NCBI RefSeq assembly: GCF_001411555.2
Contig: NC_049903.1
Coordinates: 29,987,083 to 30,051,082, forward strand
Source: Juglans regia
Taxonomy: Eukaryota > Streptophyta > Magnoliopsida > Fagales > Juglandaceae
Direction of reading: 5' to 3'
DNA: 64,000 nucleotides
The translations under genes were made by a program, and so were the position numbers. Position 1 is the stretch's first letter, and each line of letters starts with the position of its first letter. The notes under the pieces are model-generated. The model was given only the letters and a program-made list of their open reading frames with translations. It did not search any database and was not told where the DNA came from. Positions 35,533 to 47,685 of this stretch are shown one piece after another.

Positions 35533-37366
35533 CTACTGCAAACTTTCAGCAAGAAGTCTCCTCATACCAAAAAGAATAGAGTCTAACCCTGGTGACTCAG
35601 CCTCATCAACCGAAAAAGACTTCAGACTGAGCGCATCCACAACCTGATTTGCTTTTCCTGGATGATACTTAATCTCACACTGATAATCACTGATTAATTC
35701 TAACCATCTTCTCTGTCTCATATTAAGATTTTTCTGCGAGAAGAGATGTTTAAGACTCTTATGATCAGTGTAGATTTCACAAGTCTCCCCATATAAATAG
35801 TATTGCCAAATCTTAAGAGCGAAAACCACAGATGCTAACTCTAAATCATGCGTGGGATAATTCTTTTCATGATTTTTCAATTGGCGGGATTCATACGTCA
35901 CAACTCTTCCCTTCTGCATAAGAACACATCCCAAACCAAATTTGGAAGCGTCACTAAAAACCACAAACGACTTGTGTGGTTTAGGAAGCGCCAAAACAAG
36001 TGTTGTAGTTAACTTCTTTTTCAACTCTTGGAAACTCTTCTCGCACTTGTCGGACCAAACAAACTCCACATTTTTTCCTGGTAAGAGTAGTGAGAGGTTC
36101 AGACAATCGAGCAAAGCCTTCCACAAACCTGCGATAGTAACCGGTAAGTCCCAAGAAACTCCAAATTTTGTGCACCGATGAAGGACGTGGCCATGCCAAG
36201 ACAGCTTAGACTTTACTTGGATCAACTGCTACTCCATCTCGGGGCATAACATGACCAAGAAATTTAATTTCCTCCTACAAAAACTCACACTTGTTCTAAT
36301 TTGCATAAAGTTGATGTTCTCTCAACTTACCCAAAACCAATCGGAGGTGACTGGCGTGCTCTTCCGGTTCTCGAGAATAGACCAATATATCATAATAAAA
36401 ACTATCACAAAGGAATCCAAATAGGGTCGGAATATTCTATTCATCATATCCATAAATGCTGTAGGGGCATTGGCTAATCCAAAAGGCATCACTTTAAACT
36501 CATAATGTACCTAAGACTGCCTATACCTAGACCTAAAGGCAGTCTTAGGTATATCCTGATCCTTTATCCTCAATTGATAGTATCCCAACTTCAAGTCAAT
36601 CTTTGAAAAAGTAGTTGCGCCTTGGAGTTGATCGAATAAATCATCAATTTGAGGTAGAGGGTACTTATTCTTGATGGTTACCTTATTGAGCTCTCGGTAA
36701 TTTATGCACATTCTAAGGGTACCATCCTTCTTTTTAACAAATAGCACTGGTGCTCCCCAAGGTGAATAACTAAGTTGAATAAACATCTTATCTACTAGTT
36801 CCTGCAATTGACTTTTCAGCTCTTTTAACTCTGTTGGTGCCATTCGGTACGGAGCCTTATGAACTGGTGCCACACCGGCTTTCAGATCGATGACAAACTC
36901 CAAATCACGAACAGGTGGCAAGCTGGCAAATCATCAACAAACACATCAGAGAACTCCTTCATAATTGGAATATCTGCTAAAGATTTCTTCTCCAAAAGTG
37001 CAGAACCACTTGAACCAAGAAGGCATTCGCTCCATTTGCTAAGTCTCTACTTGCTTGAATGGCAGATATAACTGCAGGTTTTGACTTTATCTTACTTCCT
37101 GCAAACTCTAAATACTTCCCTTTGGGTAGTTGGAAACTAACTATCTGACTACGGCAATTAATGCTGGCAAAATACTGATATAACCAGTCCATTCCTAAAA
37201 TATTGTCAAACTCAAGTAATTTAAACTTTATCAAATCTGCCTTAAGAGTCATTCTACTAATAATCATAGGACAACCTAGGGTAACCTTTGAACACCACAC
37301 AGTCTCTCCATTTGGTAATTTCACTACCAAAAACTGCGATAAAGGTTTAAAAACTAGGTTGCACAT
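35533..37366 (-). pseudogene. gypsy protease, reverse transcriptase and RNase H
   Basis: Protease-like region 37366-36977 (FDNILGMDWL), RT start 36921-36511 ([44 protein letters not shown]), RT end near 36490-36330 and RNase H 36225-35533 ([56 protein letters not shown]). At about 36385-36400 the catalytic YxDD position reads YYDIL in the best frame, so one of the paired aspartates is lost. Frameshifts break the chain between blocks. Confidence 0.85.
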
Positions 37367-37467
37367 TCATGCAAAAGTGATAGATATGAACAAGTGAGAT
37401 GCTCCCGAATCAAACAAGGTGCAAGCATAAAATTCATACAGTCGAACTCTACCTAAAGGGATTAAAA

Positions 37468-38600
37468 TTATCGATAAAATCTATAAATCAAATCACACGG
37501 TATAGCAATTTTAAATGATTGGATAGAAATATGTACCTGTGATGACTCTAGCATTCTGGGTTCCGGAGCTTCATCATCAACCTCACCAAGGGTCACTGCG
37601 TACACTCTAGCCTGAACAGTTGGCCTTGGGGTAGTCCTTCCACCATAGTAACCGCCTCGGTTTGCTTGGATCATGGTAGGGCAATTGCGGGCAAGATGTC
37701 CTATTTGTCCGCATCTGAAACACTGAATCCCAGACAGACGGCACTCACATACATGCGACCTATTACATTTGCCACATATTAGAGCTGATCCTCCCATTCG
37801 TACCCCAGTGGCCATCTGCGGTTGAGCCCCAGTCCTGGTAGTAAACTTAGGTGCAGACCCGGAACTACTACCTTCCCCGAAATCTCTTCTCTTTTGACCA
37901 ATCGGAGCAGCAATAGGGTCAATAAACTCCTGCTATGCAATCGTAGCAACCTCCACTAACTGCTAGAAGGTCGGGATTTGCAGACAAGCGACCTGTCTAC
38001 AGTTCTCTCGCCGTAGACCCTCCTGAAATCGCTCGATCCGCATTTCTTCTGTAGCAATCAAATGCATAGCAAATTTTCTGAGTTCTATAAACTTCCGGGC
38101 ATACTGCTCGACCGTCATCTCCCCTTACACTAGATTGTTGAACTCTCGGGCCTTTTGTTTCCTCATAGTGTTTGGGAAGAAACGATCATTGAATTCATTT
38201 TTAAAACGCGCCCAAGATACCGCTGCAATTGATCCTAACTCCATTTCAAGAAGCTCCCGCTTGGTCCCCCACCAATCAGTTGCATCACTTTGCAGCAGGT
38301 AACTTGCGTATAGCACTTTCTGGGTTTCAGTACACCCACATATCTCAAATTCAAGATCACTAATCCATCTCCCAGCACGAAGTGGATCTTCTTGTCCAGA
38401 AAAAGCAGGGGTTTTATGAGCTAAAAAGCGTTCATACGAACAATCATTCTGTTGCTACCTTTGTGGAGGAAAATTCTGCTGAAGAAATTCTGTCATACGA
38501 GTTAAGGCTCTAGCCATAGCGAGATTCCCATCAATACAAGACAAGTCATCCTTAGGTTCTGGATGTGGCATTCCTGATCGGTCCATCTTTCTGAAAAAAT
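37468..38600 (-). pseudogene. gypsy gag with zinc knuckle
   Basis: The minus frames at 38316-38125 (YASYLLQSDATDWWGT, FNDRFFPNTMRKQKAREF) and 37815-37468 (CFRCGQIGHLARNC, a CX2CX4HX4C knuckle) are the capsid and nucleocapsid parts of a plant gypsy gag. Stops interrupt the frame between them. The MDRSGMPHP-like start lies near 38586. Confidence 0.8.
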
Positions 38601-38708
38601 GCGTATTTTAAAACTCGATATTTAATTTAAATAAACAATAAAATTTTGAAGTACTGCATCTAGGTATTTTTATGGTTTTACCCAGAGCCAGACTGTTCTG
38701 ATACCACC

Positions 38709-40169
38709 TGTGGCGTCCTCGACCCTCACGCGTTATTTTTGTGGAGTTCGTGACACCTGAATGATAACCACACGGATCACGCACCCTAACGACCAGTGCT
38801 TAGAGTGTGTACAACAATTATTGGATGACATATTAAATATCTCATTTACATAAAATCTCAACAATTTACAAATATACAGTTTCACAACTATATGCGTAAT
38901 CTCATATTCCAATCCGGCCCAAGGCCCAACACCAACATTAACTGCAATTTAATCCCAACACTTTGACGGCCTAAGGCCCAATTCCAACAATCCAACAATT
39001 TACAAATAATGCCAATTATAATGTCAATTTAAATCTCACAATTGCGATGAAAAATTACTCACTCACGAAGATGAGAATTTCTGAAAGATCGCTCGAAAGG
39101 GGGTGTTGCCAAAAGTGGCGGCACAGTGGCGGCATACGGCGGAGCTCAAGGCGAAGCAATGCCAAAAAGGCCTCTCAACTCACGGGTTGAGTCAAAATAC
39201 AAGTTGAAACACACGGATAACTCTCAGAGTGGTCAAACAACCATGGGAAAAATACTAAGTGTGGTGGTTAGCGGTGGTGCTCACGGCAAAAAGGCTCAAC
39301 ACTTACGGGACAACAACCACAAAATTTGGAAAACAAGATTTCGGTTTGAGAGAGAAAGAAAGAGAGATGAACAAATTTCGAATCCCTTGAGAAGAGAGGA
39401 ATCCATACCTATTTATAGGCCAACCAAGTCGGTAGCAAGCGGCTGCGTGCCTCACGGGTAGAGAAAACAAATCTGGCAGCGCAAGTCGTGGAGGAGAGGA
39501 AGGCTAAAGTGTGGACATGTGGCACGGCAGCTGGACAAAAACTCTTTGTAGTGCACTGCCTCACGACACGGAGAAGAAAACGGAAGAAGGAGGTGGAAGA
39601 TGGTGGCTGCGTGGAGTGGCAGCTAGACAGTGAGCCAACGGAGCTTCCACTGAACGACACAGAGCTGCCATGAGGTGGAGGAAAGGAGGTGGTGGCTGGT
39701 GGTGAGGGAAAGTACTTTTCTGCGCTGCCGTGCACTGAATGAGGGAAGAAAATGGCATTGGTAGCTGCTGGAAGAAGAAGAATCGAGAAGGAAGAAGAAG
39801 AAAGAAGAAGTAAAGAAGAAGGAAGAAGAAATCGCACGACGCAAGGAGAAAAAGTTTGAAACCCTAAGGGATTCACACCAAAATGGCGCCATTTGGATCA
39901 ATAAGGGGATGGGTTCCTAACTTCCGCACGGGCTGGGCCCTCTAATCACAAGGCTGGGCTTCAGATGCTACACGGGCTGGGTTCAATAAACGCACGAGCT
40001 GGGTTATCACTCACATGGGTTGGGCTTGACTTAAAACACACACACACACACACACACACACAACCCAAGTAAAATAAAAATACAATAATAAAAGAAGTCC
40101 AAACCGAAAACACACAAAATAAAATATATATATGTATTGAATTATAAATACAAGAATTTATGGATCTCA
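38709..40169 (-). repeat. 5' LTR of the gypsy element
   Basis: 1461 bp, start TGTGGCGTCC and end GGATCTCA on the plus strand. A longer (AC)n run (40038-40062) explains part of the length difference from the other LTR. Confidence 0.85.
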
Positions 40170-41520
40170 CAAAAGTTATCACAATCCTGACCAATGCTAC
40201 TTGGGCGAAAAAGGATCAGTTTCTCCACATATGGTTGAACATGATCATGCCCTTCATTACATCTGTTTCTTTAGCCACACGAGATATTACTCCGTCCTTT
40301 GTTAAATATCTAGATGATCGAGTTACTCATCATGAAATTATTATCCAACAATAGCGATCTGCTACACCAAACTCCTTGTTCTTTGCACTTTTTGTGCAAA
40401 AATAAGGCGCTTCTCAGGTCAAACAAGTATTTTTCTCTTTGAAATGGTCCTTAACAATTCAAAAAAGAATGGCAAAAATCCTCATACATATAGATTTTCT
40501 CCTCAAAATGGGCATCCCAAGCTTTTTATTTTTTATTTTACAATAGGGGAGGAGGGTCAAACCCATGATCTCCATTTTGGAGATGTGGGTCTTGTGCCAT
40601 CAGGCCATAAGCCTTTGGCATCTCCCAAGCCTTCTATTTCTACTCATTGCATGCCAGATATAGCAACAAACATATATATGTTCAAACCTTCAAGAAAACT
40701 AACAAGGCTTTGTGCCAAATCCATGGCAAGACCAATCATCAAACCCTTAATTTTTTCCACCGAATGGACTACTCCTACCATGGTTTCCACCTACCTTCTC
40801 AACTTGATGCACTGGTAGCACATTTCAATTATAAGCTTCAAGATCGACTTTGGTATGCTGATAACCAGGCCAACGTGTATTCCACTCATCATCTCGAAAA
40901 TCTAACCGCTCAATATCTTTATTAGGGTCACGAGACAATTGTTGTTGGTGATGGAGAATGGTTCAATATTCAGAACACTGGTTCCTCCATTATACATCCC
41001 TCTCAAACTCAATTTCATTTTAACACATTTTACACTGTCCCAAGGTCTCAACCAATCTTCTTTCTATTCAAATATTTTTTTAACGATAATGCAGTAGCAA
41101 TGTTTTCTTCTTTCAATTACCAATTCATCATAATACTATCTTGTAAAAAGTTTTCATTTACTGCATTTACAAGAGTGTCAATTTCTCCCTTTGAATCGAT
41201 TCACATAGATATTTGGACTGCCTCTCTTCCTTCCATTGGGGAGTGTAAGTACTACATCATTGTGAACAATTTTTCAAGATACATGTGACTTTACACTCTT
41301 CCATCCAAATTTGACATAGGAATGCTTTGTCAATTTAAAGCATTTGTTGCAAATCAGTTCTTATGCAGAATACATAAACATCAATATGATGTTGGAGGGG
41401 GAGTACGCTATGTGTTTTCAATCCTTTTAGGTCTAGCATGGGATTCACCATCAAAAGTCATGTTCATACTCTTCAAAACAAAATGGATTGACCGAGAGAG
41501 AATCAAGACACACCCTTGAG
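40170..41520 (+). pseudogene. Decayed copia gag-protease-integrase fragment
   Basis: Plus-strand pieces resemble a copia polyprotein: a gag piece (ATWAKKDQF, 40193 on), a zinc-knuckle remnant (IHGKTNHQTLNF), a protease-region remnant (WYADNQANVYSTHHLENLT) and NIQNTGSSIIHPSQTQFHFN, and the integrase start (ESIHIDIWTASLPS, YYIIVNNFSRYM). Frames shift often and the remnant fades after about 41300. It abuts the gypsy LTR directly. Confidence 0.65.
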
Positions 41521-41829
41521 ATAGGTCTCACTCTCCTTACTCACTTTAGGTCTCTCAAACTTATAATAGACGGTAGATGTTTTTCTCAACTCTGTTTATG
41601 TCATAAAACGTGTGCTATCCTATATGATAGAAAATTGCTTTGATCAAGATAATCAAAACCATTCAATGCATTTCAAATATATAGATAAGTTGTACATGTA
41701 AACTAGAAAGGAACGATCAAACTTGACAAATGTACAATATTTGATAGATATGTAGCTTCCTATACATAGAATTTACAGCAATTGAGAATCTAGAATTAGT
41801 GGGTTTTGAATGTTGGTGTCAGGATTGAT

Positions 41830-44800
41830 CTCTATTAATTAGGCATGTGGATCATATATTCTGAGTTGTTGTCATAATCTGTGCTAGAAAATGGTGTTGT
41901 GACACGAGGTGATGAGTGCTGAAGTTGCTGCACAATTTCCTTTACTGATGTGGTTGAAGTGGTAGTGGGAGAGTTTATGTGGCCTGCTGAATTGTGTGGT
42001 TTAACATGCCCTTGCAAACTGATGAGGAGGGGCTAAACCAGAAACTTGGATTTAAGGAAGCAAATCCAAGAAGTGGAGAGACTCTTGGTGAAGATGTCAA
42101 ACACCCCATCTGAGGAGGATGTTGCCATTGAGAATCTTCTCACGAGTAATGTGATAATCAACCTCAATGTGCTTAGTTCGTGTATGGAATACGTGATTGG
42201 AAGCTAAGGCCAAGGCACTCTAAGAGAGGCTACAAAAGAAGGACTCACAAATCTTTAAAGAGCGTACGTAATAAAAAAAGCTCATATGTGCAAAGGGTCA
42301 TTGCATGATATTCAATCTCAGTGCTGAATCGAGAGACTACAACTTGCTTCTTGGCACTCCAAGATACCAGATAGTTGCCAAGAAAGACACCAAAGCTAGA
42401 GGTTGAGTTTCGGTCATTGGGATCACCACCCCAATTGGTGGTTCGACAAGAAGAGGGCCAATGGTACTGCACTAGGTTCTGAAGGAGATGGCGACAATGG
42501 TAGTGGAGTTGCATATGTAAACAGTGGCAAAACAGTTGTTGTAGGAGTTGTACAGCTTGTGTCCCAATCGAAAAAAAATGATAAATCTCCATCAATAGTG
42601 GCATGGCCGTATAGGTGTGTTGGTGATGAGTAAGGCATGACGGACTCATCAAATACAACATGCTGTGATATGTAGATACAGCCAGTGGGAAGATGCAAAC
42701 ATTTGTACCCCTTGTGCTTGTTTGAGTACCCGATGAAGACACATGGAATAGATTTTGGGTTAAGCTTTGTATCTCGATAATTGCCAAGAAAGGGAAAACA
42801 ACGAGTTCCCAATATCCTTAAGACTCCGATAATCTGGATGTCTATTGTGGAGTCGATAGAATGGTGACTCCATGCTAAGGGATTTGGAGGGAAGTCGGTT
42901 GATGAGAAAAATAGTTGTAGAGAAGCAATCGGTCTAGAAACATGCAGGTAGATGAGTATGGAACATCATTGTGAGTCCAAGTTCAGTAATGTTTCAATGT
43001 TTTCTTACTGTCTTGCTGTTTTGTTCAGGTGTCCGTGGGCAAGATGATTGGTGAACAATTCCTTTTGATTGTAAATAAGATGCAAAGGCATGCGATGAGA
43101 ATTCACCACCCTCGTCACTTTGGAATATACGAATTTTTCCATTAAATTGACACTCAATATGCTTATAGAAAACATCAAAGCAGTTGAGTAGATCAGATTT
43201 ATGTTGCATTGGAAAAAAACAATGTAAAATTAGTGAACTCATCAACAAAGATGGTGTAGAACCGAAACTTTTCTCTGGACAAAACTGGGGTAGGTCCTCA
43301 AACATCACAATGGATCTTTTGAAAAGGAGATGATATTTTATTATCTCTTGGAAGAAAAAGAAGTTTACATGATTTTCCTTTTTGACAACTAGCACAGATG
43401 GTATGACTACTAGATTTCGAAAATGAAATCATTTTATTTGAGTGCAAGTAATCCAAGACTTGTTGGTGAGGATGTCCAAGCTGTGAATGCCAACTTGCAG
43501 AATCTGTCTTCTGAAATCATGAAGAAAAACATGTAGTTGGGTCTCCATCAAATGCATATGGTCGACCACGCCTATGCCCTTTCGCTAGAATTTTCTAAGT
43601 TGCCTTCTCCTTGATCATAAAGCCATCACCATAAAAAACAACAATAAGTGGGTAATCTGTTGTGAGTTTGCTAACTGACAATAAATCTTTGGTGATAGTA
43701 GGCACAACAAGAACATCATTGAGTTGGAGATGAGAACCTATGAAGGCCTTTCCAGTATGTGTTATAGGAAGAGATACTCAATTTCCAACCATAAGGCCAT
43801 CAGAGCCAGTATAAGGCTTAATGTCATAGAGATTACCTGGATTGTTGGTAACATGATCAATGGCTGCAGAGTCTAGGAACCAGTCCGAGTCCTGAGAGTC
43901 TCTGCAAGTTTCATTGCAGCAAGTGCTTGTGGGATATTGTTGGCTTGGAAGGAGTGATTAAACCGATCAAAGCACTTGATGGCTGTGTGATTGTGCCTGT
44001 TGCAGATCTGGCATACTTGGGGACCATTTTTTGGAGTGGAGGCAGAGGATGGCTGATGTCTTGAGTTTGTATTTGGAGGTTTTGAGGAAGAATAGTTACC
44101 TTGATGGAAACCACGTCCCTTTGAATTGAACGTCTGGTTGTTCTTCTTGTATTTATTATTTTTCTGAGTGAAATAGGCCATTTGAGGAGGAGGTGCATCC
44201 AGTTTGTTACGCTTAGTGTAGCTCTCGAGTAAGGTAACAAGATCTAAATATGATGGCATTGGCGGACGCATCATTGTAGTGGTGAAGACCTAATACTCCT
44301 TGCCGAGACCATTAAGAAGTCACCACGATTTTTTATGATTGGAGATTGGCTTCCCAATGGCCAAAAGATCATCACAAATAGTTTTGAAGCGGCGCAAGTA
44401 CACTGGTAAACTATTCGTGCCCTGAGAAATGGAAGTGAGCCTCTGCTTTAGAGCAAGGCTACGATAGGATGAGTCACGCGCAAAGGAATGCAGCAATGCA
44501 TTCCAGACTTCAACAACAGTGTTGAGGCCAACGACGATACCGAGGACTTCCTTCGATAGTGTGGCAGTGATCCATCCTTTAACTAGGCGATCTGTTTTCC
44601 GCCATTTTAGGAATGTCAGGATGGAAATCACCCTAGTTTCTGCACCTTCAACAATTGAAGGAGGTTGGGGTGTTTCATCACTTATGAATTCCTGGAGATC
44701 ATAGCTCTCCAAAATGTTGAGCATTTGAGTCTCCTAAAGAAGAAAGTTGGTTGGTGTGAGTCGTAGAGAGACAAAGTTGGTGACATTTTGTGTTATGGGT

Positions 44801-44896
44801 TAGGGGTATTCTATGTTTGAAGAAGACGATTTTGCCATTTAAGGGAGAAAAAAAAAACCTCTCTCTAAATTTCACTGTATAGGCTCTTGATACCAT
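41830..44896 (-). pseudogene. Defective copia element without an RT domain
   Basis: On the minus strand: primer site TGGTATCAAGAGCC (44895-44882), gag (44724-44320 with LKWRKTDRLVKGWI and SLALKQRL), zinc knuckle CQICNRHNHTAIKC (about 44030-43980), integrase core (43395-42994, FQSDEGGEFSSHAF and PEQNSK), the post-integrase VFIGYSNKHKGYKCL block (about 42760-42700), then directly RNase H (42440-42245, NSTSSFGVFLG, SWSAKKQVV) and the HTRTKHIEVDYH end (about 42190-42150). The whole RT domain is missing, so the copy has an internal deletion near 42440. The 3' LTR was not found. Confidence 0.8.
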
Positions 44897-45388
44897 AAAG
44901 AACTTGAGAATAAACTGTCCCACACAGTGATGACAAAGTAGAGCTTGTATTCTATATACGCTTATAGTTGACTTACAAGTAAGGAAATAAATACAGGGAA
45001 GGTAAGAAACATATATACAGAAAGCTATAGCTGTACATTCCTAAACTGTAATGAACATGAATGGAAGGAGCGCATGTCAAGGGCTAATGTTTTGCTGATT
45101 GATCTTATCAATGGTATCGTTGGGAAGAGGGAAATCAAAGGAGATAGGACACTACTACTAGAAGTAGGCAAGGTGAGCAGCGATATGTATAGTATATGAT
45201 TTCTAAAATATGTTATAGGGTGAGTTTAAGCACTAAATTTAGTGAATTTTACAATATTTATTGATGTTTGTGTGCATCTTTTAAGTGGTATTAAATGCTA
45301 AATAAAAATGGTAGAGCTTACTTCAAGTGTCTATCTTTCTCCATTATGAGATTTTGATCCTATGATATCATTGTTCCCTTTATTATCA
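44897..45388. repeat. Probable 5' LTR of the minus-strand copia, right border unknown
   Basis: The sequence to the right of the primer site should be the LTR. It begins (minus-strand end) with CTCAAGTTCTTTA and includes a TATATA stretch near 45010. No second copy was found in the window, so the border cannot be set. Confidence 0.45.
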
Positions 45389-45758
45389 CCACAAAGGAAT
45401 TGTTTTAATAATTAATTGGTCATTTTGATCATTTGGTATAAATTGACGAATTTAGTAAATCCTTTTAGGAAGCCCCTATATTAGGAAAGTTCGATCGAGA
45501 TTTTTATAATGTGAATTTGGCTATTAATGGACTAGCTATACCTACTTTTTTGGGGTCAATTTCAGCAATGATAAACCTAATCTATTAAGTTGGAATGAGC
45601 AAAATGTTGAATTGAATGTAGCTATCCCTACTTGGGTTATTACTAATTTTTTCCTTGCTATTTTATTCTCCAATTTTTTTCTTTAATAAGAGAATAAAAG
45701 AGAATATTAAAACAAAATAATAGGAATTCCCTTATCCCATCTCAAAGGATATCATATC
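45389..45758 (+). pseudogene. Plastid DNA insertion: psbE end, psbF, psbL, psbJ leader
   Basis: The order and spacing follow the plastid psbEFLJ operon. 45391-45468 matches the end of psbE (ACAAGGAAT, TTTTGATC, GAATTTAGTA.ATCCTTTTAG). 45470-45570 matches psbF (GATCGA near the start, GGACTAGCT, TTTTTTGGGGTCAAT, TCAGCAATG). 45597-45687 matches psbL (GAGCAAAATGTTGAATTGAAT, TTGGGTTATTACT, TTTTATT, CCAATT). The psbL-psbJ spacer follows (TAATAGGAATTCCCTTAT, CATCTCAAAGGATATCAT) and similarity ends near the psbJ start. psbF has lost about 14 bases after TCAGCAATG and all frames are broken, so this is an old, dead nuclear copy. The identification rests on recalled operon sequence, not a search. Confidence 0.8.
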
Positions 45759-47685
45759 ATAGTTATTTATGGCTATTTATACGACCTCTAGTGTCATGCA
45801 CCACACTACATCCACATAACATGATTTGATTTGAAAGATTTCAATTTTAAAATTTATTTTCTAAATCAAATCATATCACGTGAATGACGTGTGGTATAAA
45901 TGTATTTACATGCGAACAAAACAGAATGTGCAAGGCAAGTCGTAGTAGGGAGGGGTTACATAAAAACACCAATGCCCTACTATAACGAGTTCCCTCTAAT
46001 ACCCTCAATCAACAGCTAATACCTTAAAAACAACTGTTTGAGGATATAAGATAGAAACACCTTTTTACCCAACTCCTAGTCTTACTCATACTACTAAAAA
46101 CGATCATTACCACCACCCCTGAATCCCCCCTCGGGTGATACCAGAAGAGCATGTGTCTAATTCTTTGTAGGTTCAAGGGGTTCAGGATGCTAAGTGAGGG
46201 AGATGTAAGCCTTTACATGGGGAACGAAGCTCGCACGAGGGTTCTAAGAGTAGGACTTTGTGTTATTTCTTAAGAGTTTGGTAAGTTGCATGCTACTCTT
46301 TTTGCTCTGAAGGTTCGGAGTTATTAAAAATGTCAGTTTTGGTTATACTTTTTTAATTGTTGAGGAAATTTGTTATCCATTTGTAAACAAAGGAAGTAGT
46401 AGTAGTAGCCTACTTACTAGTAAAGGGCAAGGCAGCTAGCTAGCTAGGAAAGGAAATTAGAAGTATTAACCAGTCCGTCAGTCCTAATCTTTTTTACTTA
46501 ACTTAATGGAAAATCAAGGATGGCTGCAAAAGGCAATGGAAACTAAAAGCAGAAGATAAGGAATTAAGACAACCATTAAGGATTGGAGATGCGCGGGTCG
46601 AGTAATGATATAAGCACAATATTTTTTACAACACTTTACATAATAATATTATAAAATAAAGGTATTTTTATAAAATGATGTTACTTTTATTGGTTAATTG
46701 TTTTTTTTAAGTTTTTATTCCTAATTTGGTTCATCCTCGTAGTGATGGGAAGAACTGGGCAACAATATATAGGAGCCTACAGGACAAACCAGTGGTGAGG
46801 ATGGAGAAGTTAAAAAGTAAAACATATGGTACCAAGAAAAGTTAATAACATATGCTTGCCATATGATTGTGTCTGGTCAAGTCTAGTCTAAATGCACTAT
46901 GTTATGATTTTCTAAGAATTTTAAGGTGTATTATGTTGTGAGACTTATAGAATTAGTTTTATAATTTAACGTATCACGTCAGTTATTAGTTTATTTTTAT
47001 AGAATTTTTTTATGCTTATAACACTTCTCTTGAATTTAAAATTACATACTTTAGATAAAAAAAAAAAGATTACACATTTTAATATTATACAAATCATTTT
47101 TCTTAAAAGTTAAAAGTGAAAAAGACCCATGAAATTAATTATATAATATTTATTACGATTTAAATTAATATTTTAAATAATAAAAATGTTATCATTAATA
47201 TTTTTTATTAATTTTAAAAGTGACGTCAAATAATTAAAGTAATTATATATTTTTTTAGCCTAAATATAATCCAAAAATATGATAATTAAAAAGATGATGA
47301 ATAAAAAATATTGCATATTAAATAAATTTTATGAAAATTGTGGTGTATTATATGATAAATGATATTTATAGTCTTGCAGTGTGTAATTTTTATATCTTTT
47401 TTAAAAAATAGATAAATGTAAAATTTATATAAAAAAATTATGTTTTTAATAATAATGCTCATTTTTATTTATTTATTTAAATAGAGTGGACTCTATCGTA
47501 TATAACGTTACCCGTTATCTGATTAAAAAAATAAAAAAATAAAAAAAAATAAAACATTACGCGTTCCCTTGTTGTAGCGTTTAAGACGTGGAACCGGGTT
47601 AAAAAGGCACCACTTTCTCCTATTCGTTCTAAGCCGGGAAAGCAGAGCTATTAAACCCTAAATCTCGAGAGGTGTTGAATCAAAG
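45759..47685. other. Spacer upstream of TIM9
   Basis: No gene is seen. It contains a foldback element (45797-45925), a long AT-rich stretch (46600-47580) and, just before TIM9, a short GC-richer 5' flank (47570-47685) that probably holds its promoter and 5' UTR. No clear TATA box was assigned. Confidence 0.5.
45797..45925. mobile_element. Foldback MITE with ATGATTTGATTTG core
   Basis: The inverted pair AACATGATTTGATTTG and TAAATCAAATCATATC, with outer arms GTCATGCACCACACTACA and GTGAATGACGTGTGGTATAA, forms a foldback. A second member of the family lies at 63456-63592. Confidence 0.55.

Larger units (their letters stand above)
32565..40169 (-). mobile_element. Old Ty3/gypsy retrotransposon, chromodomain type
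   Basis: Two long LTRs (left 32565-33958, right 38709-40169) flank 4.75 kb of decayed gag-pol on the minus strand. The primer site TGGTATCAGAAC (minus strand, just left of 38709) matches initiator-Met tRNA. The polypurine tract AAGGGGGGAGG (minus, 33962-33972) is preceded by the GAGGACGAAATTTATTTTAAG tail common in plant chromoviruses. LTRs differ by many substitutions and by 67 bp in length, so the element is much older than the copia at 4261. No matching 5-bp flanking duplication was found. Confidence 0.9.
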
